In this document: piece by piece, positions 1-6,056 of the stretch
Layout of the letters: each line of letters starts with the position of its first letter
Position numbering within the stretch: the stretch's first letter is position 1
DNA from: an uncultured Candidatus Nemicrothrix sp.
GTDB taxonomy: Bacteria; Actinomycetota; Acidimicrobiia; Acidimicrobiales; Acidimicrobilacustridaceae
Assembly: GCA_903827085.1 (NCBI GenBank)
Contig: CAIKHC010000006.1
Coordinates: 1-8,817 of the forward strand
Direction: 5' to 3'
DNA: 8,817 nucleotides
Translations under genes and position numbers: made by a program
Notes under the pieces: generated by a model
The model's input: only the letters and a program-made list of their open reading frames with translations
Database searches by the model: none
What the model was told of the DNA's origin: nothing

Positions 1-125
1 CACCTGATCATCGGGAAGAAGTCGAGACACGAAAGAAGCATTGCACACCGTTCATTTCGATGTTTTCTTCGAGTTGCACGAAACAACTAAGTTCTGCCCT
101 TCGTTCCTACCCCCTGATGACAAGC

Positions 126-129
126 GAGG
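126..129 (+). promoter_or_regulatory. Ribosome binding site that fixes the homospermidine synthase start
   Basis: GAGG lies 8 nt before the ATG at 138. No comparable purine run precedes the in-frame ATGs at 60 or 117, so this site decides the start in favour of 138. Confidence 0.65.
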
Positions 130-137
130 TGCCTGAA

Positions 138-1595
138 ATGACTGACTCGAAGATGCCCCACGGTGGCGCACAACTGGGGGCCATCGATGGCCCGCTCGTG
201 ATGATCGGAATGGGCTCAATCGGTCGAGCAACGCTGCCGCTTCTTGATCGCCACATCGCCTTCGACAAGTCGCGCGCGAGTGCGCTTGATCCTCTGGCCG
301 AGCGCAAGCAGTACGCCGATGAATACGGCATCGCCTTTCAACAGGTGGAACTTACGCCGGAGAATTACGTCGAGATCCTCACGCCGCTCCTCACCAACGG
401 TGAAGGACAGGGATTCTGCGTCAACCTTTCCGTCGACACGGGTTCGGTCGACATCATGCGCCTGTGTCGCGAACTCAACGTCCTGTACATCGACACCGTT
501 GTCGAACCATGGCCTGGTCTTTATTACAACCAGTCAATCGATAACGCTGATCGCACGAATCAGTTCTTGCGCAGCCAAGCAGTGGCTGAGCGTCGCCGTT
601 CACCCGGTGGAACAACCGCGGTGTCGTGCTGCGGTGCAAACCCCGGCATGGTGTCGTGGTTCGTGAAGGACGCACTCGTTCGTCTGAACGATGAAATGGG
701 ACTTGGGCTTGAAACTCCTGCACCTGCTGATCGCGACGGTTGGTCGCGTTACATGCAGTCGGTTGGCGTGAAGGGTATTCACATCGCCGAACGCGACACG
801 CAACGCGTGACGAACCCGAAACCGGTCGACACGTTCTGGAACACGTGGTCGGTTGACGGTTTCATTTCTGAAGGACTGCAGCCAGCAGAACTTGGCTGGG
901 GTACGCATGAAAAGTGGATGCCTGAGAATGCGCGTCGCTTTGCGGACCCTGAATCTCCAGCGATCTACCTCGAATCACCGGGCGCCGAGACTCGTGTTCG
1001 CACCTGGTGTCCGACGCTTGGTGAGCAGTACGGCTTCCTCGTCACGCACAATGAATCGCTGTCAATTTCTGACTTCTATTCGGTTCGTGACGAAAACGGT
1101 GAGCTCGTCTTCCGGCCAACCTGTCATTACGCCTATCACCCGTGCAACGACGCAGTGCTTTCGTTCCACGAATTGTTCGGTAACGGCGGACGCAACCAGT
1201 CCACCAAGCATGTGCTCGATGAAGACGAGCTTGTCGACGGCATCGATGAACTCGGTGTGTTGCTGTACGGACATGACCGCAATGCGTTCTGGTTTGGTTC
1301 ACGTCTTTCCATTGAAGAAGCCCGGGCGCTCGCTCCGTACAACACAGCAACTGGTCTGCAGATTTCGTCAGCGGTTCTCGCCGGTGTCGTGTGGGCGCTC
1401 GAGAACCCGAACGAGGGAATTGTCGAAACCGACGAAATGGATCATGTTCGTTGTCTCGAAGTGCAGGTTCCCTACCTTGGCCCAGTGGAAGGTCACTACA
1501 CCGAGTGGACTCCACTTACGCGCCGCCTCGGACTGTTCGTCGACGACATCGACGAGTCTGATCCGTGGCAGTTCCGCAATATCCTCGTGCGCTGA
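138..1595 (+). CDS. hss: Homospermidine synthase
   Basis: Cytosolic NAD-dependent enzyme that joins two putrescines (or putrescine and spermidine) into homospermidine. It belongs to the saccharopine dehydrogenase-like group. From the ATG at 138 the product is 485 residues, close to the roughly 480 of the Blastochloris viridis enzyme. A Rossmann dinucleotide motif GMGSIG is at residues 24-29. Other family-typical segments are VVEPWPGLYYN (121-131), CCGANPGM (164-171), GIHIAERDTQ (213-222) and the FWNTWSVDGF...PAELGWGTHE block (233-258). From memory, functional residues of the B. viridis enzyme are Glu117, Trp229 and Glu237; Glu123, Trp237 and Glu245 here keep the same spacing between the last two. 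The frame is open back to an ATG at 60, but that start lacks a ribosome binding site and would add 26 unconserved-looking residues. The gene converges on the acetolactate decarboxylase gene with no gap. Identity is near certain; the start is likely. Confidence 0.93.
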   Translation: MTDSKMPHGGAQLGAIDGPLVMIGMGSIGRATLPLLDRHIAFDKSRASALDPLAERKQYADEYGIAFQQVELTPENYVEILTPLLTNGEGQGFCVNLSVDTGSVDIMRLCRELNVLYIDTVVEPWPGLYYNQSIDNADRTNQFLRSQAVAERRRSPGGTTAVSCCGANPGMVSWFVKDALVRLNDEMGLGLETPAPADRDGWSRYMQSVGVKGIHIAERDTQRVTNPKPVDTFWNTWSVDGFISEGLQPAELGWGTHEKWMPENARRFADPESPAIYLESPGAETRVRTWCPTLGEQYGFLVTHNESLSISDFYSVRDENGELVFRPTCHYAYHPCNDAVLSFHELFGNGGRNQSTKHVLDEDELVDGIDELGVLLYGHDRNAFWFGSRLSIEEARALAPYNTATGLQISSAVLAGVVWALENPNEGIVETDEMDHVRCLEVQVPYLGPVEGHYTEWTPLTRRLGLFVDDIDESDPWQFRNILVR

Positions 1596-2393
1596 TTAGC
1601 CCTTTGTTCCGCCTTCGATTTTTGCAATCTCGGAACGATCGACCGTTCCGGGTTGGCCAAGTTCCATTCCTGGTGGAAGTTCAACGTGAAGGTCATGACA
1701 CGGATCCACCGACAATTCACCTTGTTCAAGCGCGATAGAGATGATGTGGCCTCCGAGTTTTCGGTCGTCTGACAAGAAATGCAGATGATGACCGGGAACT
1801 TCGATGCCAGCGGTTGCATCAGGAAAACGAAACCCAACGACCGTTCCGCTTGCGCGTTCGACACGCCACTCTGATTGGTCGGCGACAACTTCGCGCAATG
1901 GTTTGTACGGCTTTGTCTGACGTTCGACACTGCGCAGGACGAGGTCAGTGAAGTCGCCATCAATGCGCACGGCAATGACCGGAGCATCTGCCGGAGCCAT
2001 GTCATCGAGTGCATCGTGGAGTTCGTCGAAATTGAGGGGCGTGTCGGTCGTCAACGTTGCGGTGGGAGCGAATGGCACTACGGCAGCAAAGGGAGTCATA
2101 ACGGTGGGATCGAGCGCGTGCACGGTTCCATCGGCATGGGCAGACCACGCGTGACCATCAACAACGATGAGCTCGCCGTTGAGCGCCTGCACGGTTCCGA
2201 TGCCGAGTGTGCCCAGTCGAAGAATTTCGGCGAGTGAGGTATCGCCGTCGTAGCCGCCGGCCATCAGCGCTTCGAGTGTTCCGGCCTGTACGACGGTGTG
2301 CTCTTCGGCCGCATCGTGATCGAGACCAGCACGGGTGAGCGCCCGAACATGGAGTGCCCCGATCAGCCGGTCGTCGATGATGTCGCTGGTCAT
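1596..2393 (-). CDS. alsD: Alpha-acetolactate decarboxylase
   Basis: Zinc-dependent cytosolic enzyme that decarboxylates (S)-2-acetolactate to (R)-acetoin, the first committed step of the acetoin/2,3-butanediol branch, which also drains excess acetolactate from branched-chain amino acid synthesis. With the ATG at 2393 the product has 265 residues, the usual family size. The family signature GGYDGD is at 46-51. The expected metal ligands appear as H203-L-H205 followed by FLSDDR and GGH216. Glu74 (in NGELI), Arg143 (in VRIDG) and Glu260 (in IEGG) match the catalytic Glu, Arg and Glu known for the Bacillus enzyme. There is no signal peptide. The frame continues upstream to a TTG at 2483, but that extension would cover the likely promoter and is not family-like. 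No Shine-Dalgarno precedes the ATG; a TACCCT box 7 nt upstream suggests a leaderless mRNA. No acetolactate synthase gene is nearby. The stop abuts that of hss. Confidence 0.93.
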   Translation of the reverse strand: MTSDIIDDRLIGALHVRALTRAGLDHDAAEEHTVVQAGTLEALMAGGYDGDTSLAEILRLGTLGIGTVQALNGELIVVDGHAWSAHADGTVHALDPTVMTPFAAVVPFAPTATLTTDTPLNFDELHDALDDMAPADAPVIAVRIDGDFTDLVLRSVERQTKPYKPLREVVADQSEWRVERASGTVVGFRFPDATAGIEVPGHHLHFLSDDRKLGGHIISIALEQGELSVDPCHDLHVELPPGMELGQPGTVDRSEIAKIEGGTKG

Positions 2394-2400
2394 GGGCGAG

Positions 2401-2406
2401 AGGGTA
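2401..2406 (-). promoter_or_regulatory. Candidate -10 box of a leaderless acetolactate decarboxylase mRNA
   Basis: TACCCT (TAnnnT type) ends 7 nt before the ATG at 2393, and the bases between (CTCGCCC) hold no Shine-Dalgarno. This spacing would start the RNA at or next to the A of ATG. I see no good -35 hexamer, which is common in actinobacteria. The same hexamer stands before guaB1. Confidence 0.4.
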
Positions 2407-2452
2407 GGGCCGGTACAGCAACCGGGATCACCGAGCAGCAAGCGCAATGAGC

Positions 2453-2471
2453 GTGACACAACTATTGTCAC
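2453..2471. promoter_or_regulatory. Inverted repeat in the divergent intergenic region, candidate operator
   Basis: GTGACA, 7 nt, TGTCAC: perfect 6-bp arms, 19 bp in all. It lies in the 109-bp gap between the divergently transcribed acetolactate decarboxylase and metallo-hydrolase genes. A second overlapping palindrome, ATTGTCACAAT, spans 2464-2474. The site covers the candidate -10 of the rightward unit and lies about 50 bp upstream of the leftward -10, where one dimeric regulator could affect both directions. No regulator gene is present in the window. Confidence 0.4.
2463..2468 (+). promoter_or_regulatory. Candidate -10 box for the metallo-hydrolase/dienelactone hydrolase unit
   Basis: TATTGT fits TAnnnT and matches four of six consensus bases. 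It would start transcription near 2475 and leave a leader of about 28 nt that includes the GAGG ribosome binding site. No clear -35 is visible. It overlaps the inverted repeat at 2453-2471. Confidence 0.25.
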
Positions 2472-2492
2472 AATCTTCGACAAGAGTTAGTT

Positions 2493-2496
2493 GAGG
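2493..2496 (+). promoter_or_regulatory. Ribosome binding site that favours the GTG start at 2503
   Basis: GAGG lies 6 nt before GTG 2503. The alternative in-frame TTG at 2491 overlaps this site and has only AAGAG four nt upstream, so GTG 2503 is preferred. Confidence 0.5.
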
Positions 2497-2502
2497 CACG
2501 CC

Positions 2503-3324
2503 GTGGATATCACCCTTCTTGGCACCGGAAGTCCCATTCCTGATCCAAACCGGGCCGGCCCCTCGACCTTGGTTCGTGCTGCCGATCAGGTGATCTTGTG
2601 CGACGCCGGTCGTGGTGTGGTGATGCGGCTCGCAGGCGCATTCGCTGGTCCAGCAGCCCTCTCGGCCATTCTCGTGACGCACCTTCATAGTGATCACCTA
2701 ACTGATCTCAACGATGTGATCACGACGCGTTGGATCATGTCGACGGAATCGGCACCGATCACGATCTACGGCCCGGTGGGACTCAACTTCGTTGTCACAA
2801 AGATGATGGAAATGCTGTCGCTCGATGTGGGCTACCGCATGGATCACCACGACGACTTGAACGAACCGCCGGTGGTGAACGTTGTGGAAGTTACGCCGGG
2901 CGACAATTTCAGCATCGGTGACGTCGCTGTTCGTGTTGGCGCAACGAATCACCAACCGGTGGAGCCAACGGTTGCGTTCCGACTTGAACACGCCGGAACC
3001 TCGGTTGTGCTTGGTGGCGACGGAATTCCGTGTGCAGCCCTCGATGAGCTCTGCGCTGGTGCCACCGCCTATGTGCAGACGGTGTTGCGCGACGACATCG
3101 TGAAGCTCTTTCCGCTCCCGAGATTCCAGGACATTCTCGATTACCACTCAACGGTGGAGCAGGCAGCGCAGACAGCGACCAAAGCAGGTGTGCAAACGCT
3201 GATCCTCACCCATTACGTGCCAGGGATTGCCCCCGGGCAAGAGGACGAATGGCGAGCAATCGCGGCGGCCCACTTTTCCGGCGACATCGTTCTCGGTGAC
3301 GATCTAACGTCCGTCACCATCTGA
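2503..3324 (+). CDS. RNase Z-like metallo-beta-lactamase-fold hydrolase
   Basis: Soluble zinc-dependent hydrolase of the RNase Z/arylsulfatase-like branch of the metallo-beta-lactamase fold. From the GTG start it has 273 residues. The N-terminus ITLLGTGSPIPDPNR...LCDAGRG (3-38) is typical of the branch. Metal-binding positions are visible: H60-x-H62-x-D64-H65 (motif II), H150 (NHQP), D173 (in GGDG, where RNase Z usually has SGDT), H215 (YHST) and H237 (LTHY). I see no obvious tRNA-binding arm insertion, so a tRNA 3'-processing role is doubtful; a phosphodiester, sulfate ester or lactone substrate is equally possible. An RNase Z label from a database should be read as fold only. The gene is followed after 36 bp by a dienelactone hydrolase gene in the same direction, probably co-transcribed. 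A TTG at 2491 is an alternative start. Confidence 0.85.
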   Translation: MDITLLGTGSPIPDPNRAGPSTLVRAADQVILCDAGRGVVMRLAGAFAGPAALSAILVTHLHSDHLTDLNDVITTRWIMSTESAPITIYGPVGLNFVVTKMMEMLSLDVGYRMDHHDDLNEPPVVNVVEVTPGDNFSIGDVAVRVGATNHQPVEPTVAFRLEHAGTSVVLGGDGIPCAALDELCAGATAYVQTVLRDDIVKLFPLPRFQDILDYHSTVEQAAQTATKAGVQTLILTHYVPGIAPGQEDEWRAIAAAHFSGDIVLGDDLTSVTI

Positions 3325-3347
3325 CCGACGCTGCGTGGCGTCGTTGC

Positions 3348-3355
3348 GGAGGGGG
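3348..3355 (+). promoter_or_regulatory. Unusually G-rich ribosome binding site of the dienelactone hydrolase gene
   Basis: GGAGGGGG, with GGAGG ending 8 nt before the ATG at 3361. The run of five G is unlike the other sites in the window (GAGG, GAGG, AAAGGAG). It is exactly complementary to CCCCCUCC, which occurs in the first two hairpins of the small RNA encoded at 4105-4217. Confidence 0.7.
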
Positions 3356-3360
3356 AACGA

Positions 3361-4080
3361 ATGACTGGTCATACCACCGAGAAGAAGCAACTCAATACTG
3401 CCGACGGGCCGATGGATATCTTCGTATCGACTCCTAGTGGCGATGTGCGCGGCGGTGTTGTCGTTGTGCAAGAAGCATTTGGTCTTACGGGTCACATTCA
3501 ACGTGTGTGCGAAGCATTGGCCGACGCTGGCTATATCGCTGTTGCCCCTGCTCTTTTCCATCGATGTGATGATCAGGTATTCGGATACAGCGATTACGAC
3601 AAGCTCGGCCCTGTCATCATGACGATGACTCGGGAAAGCATTCAGATGGATGTCGACGCGGCATTCTCAGAACTCAATCGACTGAATATTTCCCCCGACA
3701 AGATGGCGATCATGGGTTTTTGCTTCGGCGGAACGGTGACTCTTGAAACTGCTGCGCGCTGCGAACTCGCAGCGGCCGTCACCTTCTACGGGGGCGGCTT
3801 AGGTGAGAGCCGTTTTGGTCTTGCCCCTGGGATCGAAAGCGCCGCTGGTCTACGCACGCCATGGCTTGGTTTGTATGGCGATCTCGACGAACACATTCCG
3901 ATTGATGAGGTCGAGCAAGTACGCGTCGCTGCTGCATCGTCGCCTGTCGACACTGAAGTCATTCGTTTCGCCGATGCTGATCACGGGTTTCATTGCGATG
4001 AGCGCCCGTCGTTTCATGCGGAAACTTCTTCGGTTGCCTGGGCGCGCACACTCGAGTTCCTCGACGAACAGATGCGTTGA
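3361..4080 (+). CDS. Dienelactone hydrolase family protein
   Basis: Alpha/beta-hydrolase of the dienelactone hydrolase family, 239 residues, cytosolic with no signal peptide. The family's Cys-His-Asp triad is visible: nucleophile Cys121 in GFCFGG (119-124), Asp176 in LYGDLDEHIP (171-180) and His208 in DADHGFH (205-211). Glu38 in VQEAFGL corresponds to the glutamate that interacts with the active cysteine in the Pseudomonas enzyme. The classic reaction opens dienelactone to maleylacetate in chloroaromatic breakdown, but most family members act on other esters or lactones, and no aromatic pathway genes surround it. Its strong ribosome binding site and the 36-bp gap after the metallo-hydrolase suggest one transcript. 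It converges on guaB1, and its 3' flank is antisense to the small RNA at 4105-4217. Confidence 0.92.
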   Translation: MTGHTTEKKQLNTADGPMDIFVSTPSGDVRGGVVVVQEAFGLTGHIQRVCEALADAGYIAVAPALFHRCDDQVFGYSDYDKLGPVIMTMTRESIQMDVDAAFSELNRLNISPDKMAIMGFCFGGTVTLETAARCELAAAVTFYGGGLGESRFGLAPGIESAAGLRTPWLGLYGDLDEHIPIDEVEQVRVAAASSPVDTEVIRFADADHGFHCDERPSFHAETSSVAWARTLEFLDEQMR

Positions 4081-4101
4081 GCTCGTTCGATTCGAACGGG
4101 C
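4081..4101 (+). terminator. Hairpin directly after the dienelactone hydrolase stop codon
   Basis: Positions 4081-4089 pair with 4093-4101: nine base pairs including one U-G, with a three-base AUU loop. The core CGTTCG/CGAACG is perfect. It starts at the base after the TGA. No T tract follows on the plus strand, so it may be a U-less terminator or a 3'-end-protecting stem rather than a textbook terminator. Confidence 0.45.
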
Positions 4102-4104
4102 AGC

Positions 4105-4217
4105 AAAACGCAAACACCCCCAGCCGGGGGGATGGCGGGGGTGTCGCAAGGCCGTCAGGAGGGGGGATCCTGATTCGGCCATACGGCTCAATGGGAGGGG
4201 GGATTCCCAGAGCCGAT
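4105..4217 (-). ncRNA. 6C-type small RNA with three C6-loop hairpins
   Basis: Read on the minus strand, three stem-loops follow one another. The first (4215-4184) pairs CGGCUC/GAGCCG and UGGGA/UCCCA around the loop AUCCCCCC, with a UU bulge. The second (4180-4150) pairs GGCCG/CGGCC and UCAGGA/UCCUGA around UCCCCCC, with an AA bulge. The third (4144-4114) pairs ACACCCCC/GGGGGUGU and GCC/GGC around AUCCCCCC, with a single U bulge, and is followed by UUGCGUUUUG. Linkers are only 3 and 5 nt. Stem sequences differ while pairing and loops are kept, as expected of selected RNA structure. A -10 box puts the start near 4217, giving about 113 nt. The actinobacterial 6C RNA family (Mycobacterium B11, Streptomyces scr3559) is defined by two stem-loops with six or more C; the mycobacterial RNA acts on mRNAs through its C-rich loops. 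Three C6 loops look like a variant. Family assignment is by pattern, not by a covariance search. Confidence 0.85.
4114..4144 (-). terminator. Terminator hairpin of the 6C-type RNA, itself with a C6 loop
   Basis: Eight perfect pairs (ACACCCCC with GGGGGUGU), a one-base bulge, three more pairs and the loop AUCCCCCC. On the minus strand the stem is followed by UUGCGUUUUGCUG, an interrupted U tract. On the plus strand the stem is followed by CGCAAGG, so termination is expected mainly for the leftward transcript. Confidence 0.65.
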
Positions 4218-4223
4218 GACCAA

Positions 4224-4229
4224 ATAGTA
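4224..4229 (-). promoter_or_regulatory. -10 box of the 6C-type RNA
   Basis: TACTAT (four of six consensus bases, TAnnnT type). Seven nt downstream is A4217, two bases before the first hairpin, so promoter and structure agree on the 5' end. No good -35 is seen at 17-19 nt. GGCGAA/TTCGCC arms at 4233-4238 and 4259-4264 flank the -35 region and could bind a regulator. Confidence 0.55.
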
Positions 4230-4280
4230 CGGGGCGAACGCGATTCCAGTCCTGAAAATTCGCCGGTCAGCAGTCACAAT

Positions 4281-4302
4281 GACCCTTGTCACATAAGGGA
4301 TC
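4281..4302 (-). terminator. Weak hairpin just after the guaB1 stop codon
   Basis: CCCTT (4283-4287) pairs with AAGGG (4295-4299) around a 7-nt loop, and GA 4281-4282 pairs with TC 4301-4302 across one bulged base. It begins 5 nt after the TAG of guaB1 on the minus strand. No T run follows, so a terminator role is tentative; if it fails, guaB1 transcripts run into the small RNA locus. Confidence 0.3.
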
Positions 4303-4307
4303 GGGGG

Positions 4308-5768
<1,461 letters not shown>

Positions 5769-6056
5769 TCAGTAGGGATCGCCCAGTGGATCGTCGTCGA
5801 GCCCCGCTGCGGTGGCAGCAAGCATCGCCAATTGGGCGGCTCGGTGGTACACGAGAACGAAGGTTTGCTGTGCGGTGGGCTCAATCGTGCGAAGCGGAGG
5901 GTCACCAAGCGACATGACCATGGCCGAGGGATCGGTGGACATGCGTACAAGGGCGGGGTCGTCCGGGAATGCCTCGCCCCAGAACTTCTTCGATGCGGCG
6001 CGATCAGCGTTCTGCTTCTTGTTGTTTCCGGCGGGGCGGCGGCGTGTGCGGCTCAT
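5769..6056 (-). CDS. Small conserved-looking protein coupled to the SNF2 helicase, function unknown
   Basis: 95 residues, no family that I recognise. Residues 1-24 are rich in Arg, Lys, Ser and Asn and look disordered and basic, as in nucleic-acid-binding tails. The middle (25-60) carries FWGEAFPDDP and an acidic, proline-containing stretch. Residues 61-85 (TAQQTFVLVYHRAAQLAMLAA...) form a likely amphipathic helix, and the end is acidic (DDDPLGDPY). There is no signal peptide, transmembrane segment or cysteine. The ATG overlaps the helicase stop as ATGA, and an excellent AAAGGAG lies 6 nt upstream inside the last helicase codons, so it is surely translated and coupled to the helicase. A helicase accessory or DNA-binding partner is an inference from position only. 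Confidence 0.75.
   Translation of the reverse strand: MSRTRRRPAGNNKKQNADRAASKKFWGEAFPDDPALVRMSTDPSAMVMSLGDPPLRTIEPTAQQTFVLVYHRAAQLAMLAATAAGLDDDPLGDPY

Noticed and set aside
72..88. Inverted repeat AGTTG/CAACT upstream of homospermidine synthase
   Set aside because: Five-bp arms with a 7-nt gap are expected by chance; a weak TAAGTT at 88-93 had no matching -35.
60..137. N-terminal extension of homospermidine synthase from the ATG at 60
   Set aside because: No ribosome binding site precedes 60 or 117, and the extra residues do not resemble the family; GAGG points to 138.
853..1599. 248-residue plus-strand frame inside homospermidine synthase
   Set aside because: Out-of-frame shadow with Ser/Arg/Thr-rich low-complexity composition; the real gene in the other frame has intact motifs.
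2453..2474. CRP/FNR-type binding site
   Set aside because: TGTGA and TCACA half-sites do not occur at the required 6-nt spacing; the element is a different inverted repeat.
2394..2483. TTG start of acetolactate decarboxylase at 2483
   Set aside because: It would make the promoter region and most of the inverted repeat coding and add 30 residues beyond the usual family length.
3326..3343. Hairpin CGACGC/GCGTCG between the metallo-hydrolase and dienelactone hydrolase genes
   Set aside because: Only 6 bp with no T tract, and directly followed by the ribosome binding site; more likely chance than a terminator.
4084..4098. Possible tRNA T-arm (TTCGATT within a palindrome)
   Set aside because: No acceptor stem, anticodon arm or D arm fits around it; the upstream bases are the end of the dienelactone hydrolase gene.
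4114..4215. CRISPR-like or tandem-repeat array suggested by repeated GGGGGGAT
   Set aside because: Repeats are 8-11 bp and sit in loops of hairpins with differing paired stems, which fits an RNA gene and not an array.
4273..4292. Shared operator between the divergent region and the guaB1 3' flank (repeated GTCAC/TTGTCAC)
   Set aside because: At 4273-4292 the half-sites are direct repeats with different spacing, so similarity to 2453-2471 is probably chance.
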